A stretch of 64,000 nt of DNA from Saccharina japonica (GCA_008828725.1 MEHQ01000514.1:1-64000); one strand, 5' to 3'; positions 20,893-32,999 are shown, counted from the stretch's first letter. Translations and numbers: made by a program. The notes: generated by a model from the sequence alone, not told the origin.

Positions 20893-22916
20893 ATAACTGG
20901 GGCTACATCCTCCGACTTGCTGCGCACTCTCCCGGACGGAACTCTTGCGAGTACGTTTCAGGAAGAGTATCGCTTGATTGGCCTGTTGGCGGATGATCTG
21001 GAGTGGGACCGGTGCCTAAGGGAAGCGGCAGTCTTCCAAGGCCGGATAGCCAAGCTTAGAGAGCTTTTCGTCACCATCCTTAGGCACGGCGACGTCGTGG
21101 ACCCCATGAAGCTGTCGGAGACTCACCGCGACACCCTTGCCGGGGACTTCCTCTATCAGGCTCGCACGAGGGATGGCACTCACCAGATGGGCAGTGTCAC
21201 AACCTTGCCCTGCTTCACATTGACGACTGTCTTCGGGCCGCTGGGTCCAGCGTTGAGAGGCACCACCTCCCGACGCCGGTCGACCACGCCCCTTGCGACC
21301 CGCCTCGGGAAATACTGGAGGAGCTGACAGGGCATGACCATGACCAACTCCAGCAGTTGCACGAGACCAATATCGCCCAGTTCACCCACGAGCAACGTGA
21401 GGCTTTCGAGGCAATCATGAACGTTCATGCCTCTCTCCACAACGAGGATGGTGGACAACGGCGCGTGCTGCCCTCTCACGCGGCAGGGCAGGGGGTCTTC
21501 TTCGTCGATGGACCAGGGGGCACCAGCAAGACCTTTATCTACATCACGTTGTTGGCTGCCATCCGTACCAGGGGAAAACTTGCCCTTGCTGTTGCTACCA
21601 GCGGCGTAGCCTCCACCCTTCTCCCCCGCGCTCGCACTGCGCATTATTTATTCATGATCCCCATCAACATCAACCAGCACTCCTCTTGCTTCGTGGAGAA
21701 ACAGAGCTTGAAGGCCCAGCTATTGCGCAGGGCGGGTGTGATATGCTGGGACGAGACCCTCATGACCCACCGGTACTGCCTCGAGGCCGTCGAGCGCTGT
21801 CTCAGAGACGTCATGGGCAACAATCTGCCATGGGGCGGGAAAATCGTGGTGATGGGAGGCGACTTCAGACAGGTACTCCCAGGGGTTCGAAGGGGGACAA
21901 GGGCACAGGTTGTCAACGCCTGCATCAACCATTCCCCACTCTGGGCGGGAGTACATGTGCTGCAGCTGAGGGTCAACATGCGGGTGTTGCGGGCTGTAAG
22001 GGATGACCCTTGCCTCCAGGACTGCTGTGAGTGGCAGATGAGGATTGGCAAACGGCACGGAGGAGGATGTTCTCCGACACAAGGATGCCTTTGATCCTGA
22101 CACCGTGCTACTTCCGGGCGACCTCATCGTCGCCGGGGATGATCCACGTGATATCATCGACGGCATCTTCCCCGTTATTGGCGTGTTTGGGCCCGGTGGG
22201 AGCCACGAACTAAAGATTGCCCTGACAAGGAGGTCTGTGCTCGCGCCGCGAAGTGACGATCAACGCAAGCCCAATGACAACATCATGCAGCGTGTTCCGG
22301 GCGAGAAACTCGAGTATTTCAGCATTGACGATACCCAGAACATGGACAGCGCCGTCAACTACCCCGTGGAGTTCTTGCACACGCTGACACCAGCGGGGAT
22401 GCCCACTCATCGTGTTGCACTCAAGATCGGCACCCCGTTCATCTTGCTACGAATGATCAACCCGGCATCGGAATTGTTCAACGGTACACATTGCCTTCTC
22501 CTGAGCACTTCACCAGGGGTACTTCACGCCGAAATTGTCACAGGACCGAATGCGGGCAAACCGGCCTTCGTGCCCCGTTGCACGCTAACGTCCAGCGAGA
22601 TTGACCTGTCTTTTGTCCTTTCTCGACGGCAATTCCCCGTGGCTCCGTGCTTTGCCATGACCATCAACAAGGCACCAGGACATTGGACCGAGTGGGTATC
22701 TTTTTGCGCCGCCCGGTGTTCTCCCACGGTCAGCTATATGTGGCCGTGTCCAGGGCAACATCACCGAGGAATCTCCGTTTCACGGTGATTCGGGGGGGCA
22801 CGGAGCTGCAGGATGGCACACGACCCATCTGCACCTCGAATTCCGTCTACAAGGAGGACCCCATCGGTTCGGGCCAGGTGCTCTGCGGGGGGCGAGGGGG
22901 GTCATCTCGGGGGTAG
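20893..22916 (+). CDS. Helitron PIF1-like helicase, broken
   Basis: The first block (to 21327) gives FRELFVTIL-like and DFLYQAR motifs that precede the helicase in Helitron proteins. The second (21357-22094) carries Walker A as DGPGGTSKTF; the usual G-x-x-G-x-G-K-T has lost its third Gly to Ser. Later come CWDETLM (Walker B, DE) and MGGDFRQVLP (motif III). The third (22045-22788) has MRINPASELFNGT-like motif V (here RMINPASELFNGT) and FAMTINK. The fourth (about 22647-22916) has LYVAVSRAT (motif VI) and NSVYKE. Frame changes fall near 21300-21357, 22030-22094 and 22680-22780, so no full enzyme is made. In life it would unwind DNA during rolling-circle transposition. Confidence 0.9.
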
Positions 22917-23297
22917 TTTGTGAGGAGAACCAACACGGTGATCTGGGCGAAAATTTTGTGGCAGTTGACGGGCCAACTCCGGGTATACTGGGAGAGGGGG
23001 GGGGCACCTCGGAGGTAGACGTCAAGAGGGTCGCGGCAGTGATCTGTGCAACATGTGCACCTTGACGGTCTGAGGATGTGCAGTATGTAGTCATGCGGTA
23101 TATTTCCTGGACAGGACGACCACATTAATCAACAACGTTTACGTTTTCTCCTTTTTCTACAATTTTTTTTTTGAGTAGTCCTGTGTACTGCGCATACACT
23201 TACATGCTGCAATGGGCTACGCAGCCTATAGATATTACGCTTAACTGCTGGCTACGCAGGGCTAGCGCCACGGGCGGAGCCGTGGCCGTACTGCTAG
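20893..23297 (+). mobile_element. Helitron, decayed, helicase part and 3' end
   Basis: The coding part lies in three successive blocks of one PIF1-like helicase. The 3' terminus at 23260-23297 has the Helitron form: a stem GCCACGG/CCGTGGC (23267-23273 with 23280-23286), a 7-base spacer, then CTAG followed by T. The N-terminal Rep (HUH) domain is missing and its place is taken by a LINE-tail copy ending at 20892. The element is therefore truncated at its 5' side, and no 5' TC end was identified. Four more 3' ends of the same family occur in the window. Confidence 0.9.
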
Positions 23298-24339
23298 TTA
23301 CATTAAAATACACACTCTCTATCCTAATATTCTAACCCATGCTGACACTATGTCTGTATCTATCCTCTGCCACTCCATGCCCACTTTCGGTTAAGCGTGA
23401 CTCGAAATTGTTCTCCCCCCCCTCCTACTAGTCATATTGCAAAGCAATACAGTTCTACTTCGTCGCACTTCCTCTTGAACTCTTATGCCCGTGTCGCTAG
23501 GAACTCCAAATATCAGCTACTTAACCCTTCCGACCTTTCTATCTCCACCCACCATGCCTCGTCGTACATTTCCTAATCTCTACCGAGAATATCTCCAGCT
23601 TGTTTGTGCTCATATTTGTAGCGGAAAGCATTAGTGGGATTTTACATACCTAGTACTCGTTGAGGGTCTGGTATCTTCCTGTTATTTAGCCGGCAAAATA
23701 CACTAAATAGAGTCTACAACACGAACTCGTATCCCGAAGCCAAGTTCAACGCCTTTAACACAAGTACCCCACGTTGGTGTCCGGCGATCTGCATGGCAAC
23801 CATCCTGGCGTCCCACGATCGTGTATTCTAGTTTCTCGCCCCGTTGCTGTATTGATTGCTTTCCTCCAGGGAGGTCACTTTTACCGTAGAAGGTTCAAAC
23901 GCGGCATGCGTGATACCAAGTCTAACTCACACATCTGGATGCCGCGTACGTCGCTCCCTCCATCGTATGTAAGTTCCACCATGGGTAGCTACCCCAATAA
24001 TGCTCGCAAGTAGACCTTCGCTGTCGGGATCTTGGCCAAGGATCCCGTCAAACTTTGTACCAGCTTACACCCTTCAAGATATCAATACCTTTACGTGTCG
24101 TTGGATGCTCCTTCTCTTTGGTCATGTGGTCGGTCATTGGCAAGGTGTCTATTTCTTGAGTTTAATAGGTCTTGACTAAATTTCATGCATCATCCACCCA
24201 TCCCCTACATTTGGCGCTGGTATGTGCACTTATAACTGTCGAGGATTTTAGGATACTGTCAGGCCAGATTTTCACCGCCCACTGGGAATCGTTACGTTTC
24301 CCGGGTATTTCGCGGCGAGACCCCAACCTTAATGTGAAT
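23298..24339. other. No gene recognised
   Basis: About 1 kb of A/T-rich, pyrimidine-biased sequence with no convincing ORF, RNA gene or repeat partner in the window. Confidence 0.5.
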
Positions 24340-24635
24340 TGAACATGTCGGGGTCCACCTTCATGCTAGGTTTGCCGTCTATATTTGATTTATTATGTCT
24401 GTAGCATATTACCTGGTCCGATAAAGGAGATAATGTACACCAGGTACGTGTTTGAATTTCGCCATGCCTATACCTGGTTTGCGTTTTGATATGGTGGGAA
24501 AACACGTTTAGTTGAGTTGTTTCATGTCTAAGTTTGGTTTGTGTTTCGGTATGAGATCTTAAAAAGGCGAGTTGAGTCATTTCATGTCTGTGTCTGATTT
24601 ATGTTTTGGTATGGGAAAATAAATGTGTAGTTGTG
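24340..24635. repeat. Degenerate tandem repeat, ~65-70-bp unit
   Basis: Units share (t)gttttggtatggg followed by aaaa and a gagttgtttcatgtct-like phrase. About three to four diverged units are visible. The Thr/Gln-rich minus-strand frame across it reflects the period. Confidence 0.55.
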
Positions 24636-24649
24636 CAATTTCTTTACTA

Positions 24650-24700
24650 CTAGCGGTACGGCCACGCCTCCACCCGTGGCGCTAGCCCTGCGTTTCCAAT
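24650..24700 (-). mobile_element. Helitron 3' end (reverse)
   Basis: Read on the minus strand it is gctagcgccacgggtggag, cgtggccgtaccg and CTAG, ending at 24650, then T. The hairpin is slightly damaged compared with the 23.3-kb copy. The element body would extend to higher coordinates. Its 5' end was not found. Confidence 0.7.
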
Positions 24701-24784
24701 AGTAGTGCGTAGTACCTGGTATGGTAGTACTCGTATGCTGTGATGTACCACTCTGAACAGGTATGTGAGAACCCTCGTGCCGGC

Positions 24785-25565
24785 CGCTATCGACCCGGGG
24801 GATGTCCGTTTTCTTCCCCGGGTTGTTGGAGTTGTAGATGTATGGAAGGATGTATGATCCGGGGATGGGGCCTTATGATCTCCGGGTGCGGCGGGACCTC
24901 GACGTTGCGCCGAGGTTCAACTACTCTGCCGCGCGCTGGCTCCATGAACCCCAACCCAATCACCCATCAGTCCGTGGGGTTGGGGTCTCCACACCTTGCG
25001 AGGCGGTATCGATCTGGGGGGTATCCGTTTCCGTTCCCTGGTTGTTGGACTTATGTATGGAAGCGACTCCACCCGAATGACGGCCTCAGGATGCCGGTGG
25101 CCAGCGGATCTCCAGCCGCGAAACGCCGAACCCACAGAAGTAGAACGCCGCGTCTGTCCTCCAGCGGGTTGACTGGCTCCTCGTGGGTAGTTGGGGAAGC
25201 GCTATACTGCTTATACACGAGGCACAAGCACTCGACTCCAACACGACAGGCTGAGCTTGACTGGTGCGTACTTCTGAGCACGCCCCAAATCCCTGGAAAG
25301 CTCTCAACCCCCGGCTTGGTGCCAGCTAACAAGTATCGCCCAGGTAGGATTCAACGCACAGGTGCCCGCATCCGCAGCTGCGTCCGATATGGTGGGTAGG
25401 CTCTGTTTTTCCATAACCTCTTTCTATTTTTCCGGGCTGTAGTCGAGCCGGTCGAGAGACGAGTGCTCATCGTTGAAAAATATATCTATGTAAAGTCCAG
25501 AAGCTTTATTCACACCCGGGAACCAACCTCATCCGTCCCCTGATTTTTTTCCAAAATTACTGTGC
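24785..25565 (-). mobile_element. Gag-like element fragment with leader (reverse)
   Basis: The right part (25410-25565) resembles the leader found upstream of the gag-like ORF at 60347. The left part (24990-25410) is related to the start of that ORF: on the minus strand LAGTKPG matches the LPCTKPG region. A ~65-base phrase with ccgttttcttccccgggttg is present twice (about 24790-24850 and 25005-25065). The copy is broken and old-looking. Confidence 0.6.
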
Positions 25566-26794
25566 AGTTCATACCGTACATAAATGCTATTAATACCAGT
25601 GCATCACAGCACACTACTACTGTATATGTATTCGAAGTATGTACCAAATTAATTTGTATTGCTCATCAGCCACAATTTATCCGGTAACATTCCGTTGTTG
25701 CATTAATTCGTATATAATTTGGGATCAATGAGGCCTCTCTGCTGCGATCAGCCGGAGACTCTCACTAATGGCTACTACCCCCGCCCCTCATCACGGAGAG
25801 TTGTTACTCCGGTAACATCCCGTCGTCGCACTACTTCGTACGGTACATAGTTTGGGATCGATGAGGCCTCTCTGCTGCGGCATGAGATCGCACCCCTACT
25901 TGTCGTCTTTTTTGCTCTCCTCTCGATGCCGTAGCTCATTTGTATCTTATAATCCTTCCCGCGGATTGTGTGTCTTCTTAATTACACCCAAGCTGCTACC
26001 TTGCTCTCTTGAGGGTCCGGCTTCGACTATTCTGTGGGAAAGCTGAATTAAAACTTTCAAACTGCTCGGACAGCGGCAGCGCGTCCGTATCCATGAACAC
26101 CGTTTCGCGAGAACGCTTTACTCCCGCCGCGATCGCGGATGCTGTCGTCCCTACGTATCTGCTTGCGCCTGTGCCGGATTTCCACCCCACGTACTCCGTA
26201 AGGACGTATGGCTGTGCCGTCCGTACGATGACTCGCTGTACCTCCCACCCAGAAGGAGTGCATAGTGCATCGCTTATCCTCCATGCAAGCCGCCCGCAGA
26301 TGGGTCTGAAGGTTGGGGGTCATTTGCGCCGGCGTCAGCGCCCGTTCCCCATCTACTCGCCTTCTAGAACGCTAGGTAACAGAAGCCCTGACCCCTCTGC
26401 GAGTGGCCATTGCATAGATTCCGCCGCTGGTCGGTACTCGACAATGGTCGCGACCGTGCAATGTTCGGGGCAGACAGGGTTCTTCCTTGTCCTGACCGCT
26501 TGGGGGGAATTTCGCAACGTCTTTTCCAACAGGAGATTAAAAGTAAACCCTTCGCCCCCCGTCATCTCCCCCCGTAACGCAACCGCTCCGCGCTGTCAAA
26601 TTAGTCACCCACTTCGGAAACCTACCTCGACCGCGCGCATTCCGCGGCGCACGTACACGTAATCGCACACTCCGTCCTGGTGGTGGGGGTACCCGAAGCT
26701 GCCTTCCTTTGACCGTACAAGCGCGCGCACGGTCAATCCGCTGACCCGCGAGAACCACTGCTCGTGCATGTCTGGGAAACGATCACGGGGCGTA

Positions 26795-27880
26795 CTCTAC
26801 ACTCAGCCATGTGTTGTACAACGTGGCCCACCATGCCTGGGGGCGGGGAATGGTATTCAAGAGTCGTGGTGTCCCCTACCGGCGTAAAGGCCACGTTTTA
26901 GATAACCAAACGACAGAACAAAAAGGTGTATCCCCGCCGACCCCTCACATTGATACCCCGGTGGGTTATCAACACAGTGTGGATTATGATCGTCTTGATC
27001 GCTGTTATCGCGTGCCGTTGTCGGGGGTCGAACTCGACTTCCGTTACTGCACGGTACCCGGTGAATCGCAGCCGTCCTTGGGCGCGGGAATTTGGCCCTG
27101 CGGAACAAGCGTGTAATATCGTGGGTTATGTTCGCCCGCGATCGCTGCTATCGCGTGCTGTTACCCGGAATCACCCTGTGGTTGCTGCTGTATATACCGT
27201 ATGTCGCAGCCTTTCATTCGCCCGATAATTCAATCCAGAGGATTACCGCACGCTATCTCGATACAATCGCTTCCCACTGTTGGGGTTCGAACCGTGTTGC
27301 TGCTGCTCGGCCGTAGATCGCGGTCGTTCTTCCGCCCTGGGCTTTTCCCTGGCGGAACTAACGACTAACCTTTCCTCCCGTGTGGAAATATAAATATGAA
27401 TATAACAAACCAAGGAGCGTTGTCCGCAAGATTTGGTTCGTCCGGTCGTTAATATGGGTTATAACCTCGATACCATGCAGCTGCACTAGATACGAGAGAT
27501 CAGGGAGTTTGAACCGTCCGCGAGATGTCCACGCCGGGCCGAGGAACTCCCGTGTACTATCGTGGGTTATGTTCGCACGTGATCGCTGTTATCCCGTGCT
27601 CATATCTGGGGTCAAGCCTTGTGGCTGCTGATGTATCATACCTGGTACCTGGTGTGCCGCAGCCTATATATTCGCCCGGGAGGTTAGCTCAGCGGATTAA
27701 CGTATATTATCTCTTGCTATCGCTTGCCCTTGATGGGGGTTGAACCCTGATACTGCTGCTGTACCGTACCTGGTAGGTCGCAGCCATCCTCCGGCATGGG
27801 GGTTTACCCTGGCGGGACTAGCGACTACCGTGCCCTACCGTGTGAACATACACTAAAACTATTCCCAGAACTCGAAGCGG
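26795..27880 (+). repeat. tRNA-like unit array, copy 1
   Basis: Successive units carry an A-box-like start (for example ggttagctcagcggattaac near 27675) and a B-box-like phrase (gggggttgaaccctg near 27735; tggggttcgaacc near 27283). Between and around them the core cacgtgatcgctgttatc recurs. About five to seven units are visible. The stems needed for a true tRNA do not form. They look like tRNA-derived modules in tandem. Confidence 0.6.
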
Positions 27881-28199
27881 AGATTCATGCTCTCTGGGAT
27901 ACAATCCGTTCCGTTCACTCCCGCGTCGTGCAATAAGTGCTTCGCATGGCACGCGGGCGCTGTTTCCGTCTGACGGGTTTCGCTCGATGCCTGCCACAGT
28001 CGGCATGTAATCTACGTTCGACTTGTCGAACTTCCCAACCCAGCTTTGTTCCTCGGCGAACCGCACTGAGATGGCTGGGAACGTAATTCCTACTGCTTGA
28101 TGGCTTTACGTTAGGTTCGTGTGCCATCAGCGGACGCCTATCGTGGACGTTGGAGCATGATGTGCATATATTGAAATATTGTTCATTTAGTAAGGACTA

Positions 28200-28984
28200 C
28201 GAGCTGGTTCCAGAGAGAAACAAATAGCTTCTTCGGGAAATAAAAAACGGAATACATTACTTTTTCGAACACTACAGATATCGACATGACGGTATCGCCA
28301 AGGGGAACACATCGGTGAAGAGATTTTTGGCGTACGAGTTGTAGTTCGCGAGATATGGTCATATTGGTATTCCTTAGGGAGGCGTTATTCCATAGGGGAT
28401 AGCTTTCCTGCAGTAATCCTATAGTAAAACCAATATAATAGTATTCAGGCCATATATCGGTCAATACGCCGACTAATTTGACTTTGTACGTAACTCTTGA
28501 CAGGATCGCATCAACAAGGGGAAGACATCCATGTCACGTGTTTGCTTCCTGCGAGCCTATCAGGCTGCGGTAAGAACCGCCCGCCAAATTACTACTGGTA
28601 GGAAAATGTATTGAGCAGATTTGAAACCTTAGGGGGAAAAATACACTTCGCGGAAATCACTTTTGCACCATAAATGAAAACGAGTTGGAAAACGAAATTA
28701 GGCAGGGGTGTTCTTCATGACCATACAAAAAAAGGACATGATGGCCTTTTTTATTTTCGTTTTTGTTCGTCTGTAATGTTGGGTCAAAGTTGCCGGAAAA
28801 AAAAAACAAAACCGTTAAAATGTACCTCATTCACCAAAAAAACATTTTTAAAAAAAGGCCATGATGTCGTTTTTTCGTATGGTCACGAAGAAGCACCCTG
28901 CCAAATTTCGTTTTCCAACTCGTTTTCATTTATGGTGCTTTAGTCTGAAGACGAAGTGCTCCTGCTCTTGCTGGAATCAGCTCG
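28200..28984. mobile_element. Mariner-like non-autonomous element
   Basis: The ends are CGAGCTGGTTCCAG and CTGGAATCAGCTCG, inverted with one mismatch. TA flanks both sides (28198-28199 and 28985-28986). The paralogous site near 41983-41990 reads ggctacgtac without the insertion. TA duplication with short inverted ends is the Tc1/mariner signature. No transposase is present; the element contains a nested foldback. Confidence 0.85.
28665..28938. mobile_element. Nested palindromic MITE
   Basis: The left arm starts gcaccataaatgaaaacgag and the right arm is its inverse, ending at 28938. The arms (~75 bases each) include aacgaaatt and a gaccatac/gtatggtc pair. The loop is A/T-rich. It lies inside the mariner-like element. 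The target duplication is not clear (short T-rich flanks). Confidence 0.75.
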
Positions 28985-29184
28985 TACGTATACCCATTTC
29001 AACGGTGTGCTACTTAATGCATGCGTAAGAGTTTACTGAAAACCAACGTAGTAACGATGCGACTGTGACCAGACGAACCCGCCGAGAGACATGGCGGGCG
29101 TAAGCGCAATCAATTACAACGACACTCCGGGCTGAGCCACTATCAGTAATTATATATCCGCACGATTTCTACCTAGGGTTACGT

Positions 29185-29586
29185 GAAACAGTTGCTCCGG
29201 TAACACCGTCGTCGCATTAATTCGTATATAGTTTGGTATCAATGAGGCCTCTCTGCTGCGATCAGCCGGAGACTCTCACTTAGGGCAACTACCCCCGCGT
29301 TGATTCGTCGGTAATCAAGGCGGCACCTCGTCACAGAGAGTAGTCACTCTGGTAAAATAATCACTACAAAACTGACGTCGTTGTCGGCGTGTTTCGCGCA
29401 CAACGATGGGCGGGCGGGATGGTCTGTTTTTCCCTACCCTCTTCCTACTTTTCCGTGCTGCTGTCGGCCGATCGCGAGACGAGTTCGTGTCCGTGGTTCA
29501 TCTCGCTCTCTCTGTACAGTCCGGAGGCTTTTATCCACATTCGGGGACCCATTTCATTCGTCCCCTTTTTAGATTCAAAATTACGT
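29185..29586 (-). repeat. ~400-bp leader-like unit, copy at 29 kb
   Basis: Matches 39010-39414 throughout, ending agattcaaaattac. Its right half (29401-29586) also matches 34600-34730, 57440-57605 and, in reverse, the stretch just upstream of the gag-like ORF at 60347. It is therefore read here as the leader or terminal region of that element family. Confidence 0.75.
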
Positions 29587-29820
29587 GTTCACTTGATTTT
29601 CATTTTTTTTCCGACCGTTTTCTTTCGTTTTTGTTTTTCGCTCCTGCCGTTTTGTTCGAGTACGAGTACGAGTGCTCGTACTTATAAATGTGTACATATT
29701 TCTCAGTTTTGTCGATTTTCTGATTTTCGTACTTCACAACTTGACGACCGTGCTGTGCTGTGTTTTCCCTTTCATATGTATGTTGTCGTTGTACTACCAC
29801 ACATACTCATACTCAGTAGA

Positions 29821-29900
29821 CCGGTCGCCCCGGTAGAGTAGTGGTCAGTTTCAAAGGCTATTATCATTGGTACCCAAGTTCGAATCCCACCGTGGTGAGA
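29821..29900 (+). repeat. tRNA-like sequence (SINE head or pseudo-tRNA)
   Basis: An A-box-like ggtagagtagtggtc is followed about 40 bases later by a B-box-like aagttcgaatcccacc. The T-stem pairs poorly, so this is not scored as a tRNA gene. Confidence 0.4.
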
Positions 29901-30400
29901 GATTTTGACATTATTTGAAAAAATACAAAAGGAACCAATTGCTGAGAGCGCCTTCGTGGCGTGGGTAGGCGGAATCCGACGCAAGTCGACGAGGGAAGAA
30001 AGTGCTGAAATCTTCTCGCGATAAAAATGCAAGGCAATAACCGTAGTGGGGGAGAAGGGAGAAGAGCCCACCTTGTGACCCCGGATCTGAGTTACGACTA
30101 GGAAGGAAAGAGAAAAAGGAAAGGCGAAGATAATAAATGGGATGGACAAAAAAACAACTCACGAAAATGGCACAAATCACAGCCACCACAGCAGGCAGCG
30201 CAGCGGCGTGCTGTGAGCCGCGTTGCTGTGCGTTCTCTTTTGAACATACAGCTTTGTTGCCCTGGAGCATGGAGCTAAATGTGCATCTCGAGCATGTTTT
30301 TCATGCATGTCAAGTCCGCCGTTTCTTCGCTGCACCATGAACCTCTTGGCATTTTCAAGTCGGTGCTTGCTTGCGCTACATCATTGGCCTCTTCTGCCCC
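29901..30400. other. No gene recognised
   Basis: Open frames on both strands overlap, and none resembles a known protein. Confidence 0.4.
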
Positions 30401-30404
30401 TTTC

Positions 30405-32530
30405 CTTGCGCGAGCGTAGCGGGCGGCGCCAGCCGCCCACGGAGCGGAGCCCTTGTACATATACGTGTACATATATACGTTGAAGATACTTGTATAGAAT
30501 ACGACTCGTACAAGAGGTATAATTGGAGTCCTACTCGTTTCTATCGGTTGAGAATGGTCTCCAGACCGAAATCGTATCAGTGGCACACTATGTCGAAGGC
30601 ACACTGTGTCGAAGGACGTAGCCAAGCGCATGAAATGCTTTGTATCATGCCCACCTCGCAGACGTCGCAGCTGCTGTTGCGTTACCACAGCTGACTTGCG
30701 AGGGGTGCTACTCAAGCAGCCCTGGTTGAGTGGGCTTTCCCGTCAGACATATTAGTAATATCGAATTTTTAGTACGCGTAGAATATAGCTGCGCCAGTCG
30801 TACCCGAACGTGCTTGATTTACTCGTACGTATTGGGTACGAGTACTCAAAGCGCATATAATACGTAAATGTTAGGGCTGTGAGTCGGTTTCATTTCACGA
30901 CTAGTAACTAGTCGCTATTCGGCGAAGCCGACTAGCTGACTTTAGTCGGTAAGTCAGGCGAGCGAAGCGAGCCAAAAAGGCTCCCCCCGGCCGAGGGGGC
31001 CCCGCTGGAGGCGCCCCCGGAAGGCCCGCCGGAGGCGCCTCCGGAGGATCCCGCTGAAGGCGTCGCCGAAGGTAAAAATTACGCTATTTGGCTTCATTTT
31101 ACACCCAAAAAGCATGATAAATGGATCAAGTTTATCTCTGGTTTTGATCACGAAACAGGTATATTTCTAAACCTCGTCTCAGTTTGTCGGATATTAAAGA
31201 GATGCACCAAAAGTATATGGTACATACTCGTGAGGCAGGCAGTAGCACATCACCAGTACAAACTAAAAATAGGACAAAATAGACTGGAATCGACCAAAAT
31301 AGACTGGGATCGACACACAGCTCAGGGCGAGCATCACTCGAACACCCGAGCCAGAGGTGCTCATCATCCAGTTGACACACTTATGACCGAGACATACTTG
31401 TATTATTACAGTAATAGCACGTTGGGACAAAGTCCCGCCATCACAGTTGACCACATGAACCATCATATCAGAGTTCTACCTTTTACACCTTTTACTGTAT
31501 ACTCGTATGATCCGTCCGGCATAACATATTTTCAATGACGTTTATAGTCATAAATAACTACAGTAGAGTGTTTGCGTTTTGTTTTCTTACTTTTACTTGT
31601 CTAAAAATTCTCCCGAAGGGAGGATTTGAAGTAATTTTTAAAAAATTCGGCAAAACAAGTACTTTAGCGAAGTAAGGATTTGATAAAAAAATTACGGTAA
31701 CTTTTGGCTCTCAGTTTCATCGGCCTACACACACCGAGCGTTCTACCGACGACGCAAAACGACCCTACACAACACAACAACCGATGGGAGCACAGAGGCT
31801 TGAGAGGTGTCGTACGTATCTAGAGTATGATACAACCATATTCGTGACCGCAAAAAGACAAGAGGAAACGATGCTGAGAACGAGGAAGAAAAAAATATAT
31901 CCACACTAAATTCAAGTAGTTACGCAACAATGCGTAAAAAACAAAATCTCCAAAAGGCCAAAATCGACCAAAATCAGTCATTTTGGGAAAAAATTATGAA
32001 TATCTCACGCAATTTCCTATTGCTGCAAACGAAAANACAGTTAAGGAAACCCAATAAGTCGGAAAGTCGGCACCTCCGTTTCACGACTGACTATTAGTCC
32101 GACTAATAACTAGTCGGCGACTTAAGTCGTGCCGACTCACAGCCCTAGTAAATGTACATGCATACACTACACACTTTATACCTGGTACTCCTTATATACA
32201 TGAAATTATGTATGCGTATTATATATCGTACATATATACAAGGTTCCCCTTCGGGATGTTGGTCACTTCAAATCCCGGGGGTGTCGCAAGGTGAAAATAG
32301 ATCGCACATGCTTCATAGTTCCCTTTTTGGAGCAAACCGTGGCATAGACTGCTGCTGTATTGTTTAAAGGAAAAAGTAGGAGTGACGGCCATTCCTACCG
32401 AAAAAAAATCGCGAGCTAATATCGTATCTGAGGTACAGTGGGCTCCCGGTGTTAAGAAACTTCAGTTTGGTGTCCAGGCTCAACGACTTATTTTGTTTCC
32501 GTAGTCGATCTAACTATTTTGTGTTGGATT
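30405..32530. repeat. Dispersed repeat R3, copy 1 (interrupted)
   Basis: The outer parts, 30480-30871 and 32148-32530, match 49970-50620 in order. Landmarks are ggacgtagccaagc, gcagctgctgttgc, the ccccttcgggatgttggtca block and gggctcccggtgttaagaaa. The middle is the hAT-like insertion at 30872-32147. No coding function is recognised. Confidence 0.85.
30872..32147. mobile_element. hAT-like non-autonomous element, 1.28 kb
   Basis: It starts TAGGGCTGTGAGTCGG and ends with the exact inverse. GTAAATGT is present at both borders (30864-30871 and 32148-32155), an 8-base target duplication. The second copy of the surrounding repeat, near 50325-50340, lacks the insertion. Subterminal regions carry repeated gactagttactagtc-like palindromes, and a GC-rich stretch at 30970-31070 is built on ggaggcgcc. 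The one undetermined base of the window (n) lies at 32036. No transposase is recognised. Confidence 0.93.
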
Positions 32531-32999
32531 TAAAGTCGATCCCACAGAGGTGAGCTGAATTTCTAAGCCAACGTTTTCTACTGTTCGTGCCAATCTGAGC
32601 TCACTTTTCTTGGCACACAATTTATGAGATAAATGCAGACACCCACTACTACTGTATTTATTTGTGTTAAATGGTGATTTGTTACGTCGAGTAGATTCAC
32701 GAAGAACAACTCGTGAATCTTGACGATATTTTGTAAATTGACCTGAAAAAAGCGAAATCACGATCTGCGACATTTTCTTCGTCGTGGCTATTCTATACGG
32801 ACCTGATGTTTTGCCGGAATGGCATACATCAAACATACACACACGCATGCACAATGAGAGACAGAACACAGCAAACCAGTGCTTCGTAGCTGTCACAACT
32901 AGCCTGCTAGATCCCCCCTGCTACTCGTAGCTGTCCCGCGCACACTGCGGGGTCTGCAGCTTCTTCTGCTGTAGTACTGCTGTGCTGTGCTGTTCGACA
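32531..32999. other. No gene recognised
   Basis: The part at 32830-32935 (cacacacgcatgcacaatga and cagctgtcac-type phrases) is related to 52955-53050. Nothing else is recognised. Confidence 0.4.

Larger units (their letters stand above)
25650..29180. repeat. Large dispersed repeat R2, copy 1 (interrupted)
   Basis: Matches 39414-42205 in order and orientation over about 2.7 kb, clearly above 85% by eye in many stretches. Landmarks are ccgtttcgcgagaacgcttt (26100), atggtcgcgaccgtgca (26445) and the tRNA-like units at 26.8-27.8 kb. It is split by the mariner-like insertion at 28200-28984. Open frames near 26009-26662 are conserved in the other copy, but no known protein is apparent. The block may be a non-coding retroelement derivative, since the same leader-like unit stands at its edge in both copies. 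Confidence 0.85.

Noticed and set aside
27660-27760. Apparent tRNA gene with tagctcagcggattaac and gggttgaaccc
   Set aside because: Acceptor and D stems do not pair; better described as a degenerate tRNA-like unit of an array.
29821-29900. Apparent tRNA gene
   Set aside because: B-box is good, but the T-stem and acceptor stem fail; kept only as a tRNA-like repeat.
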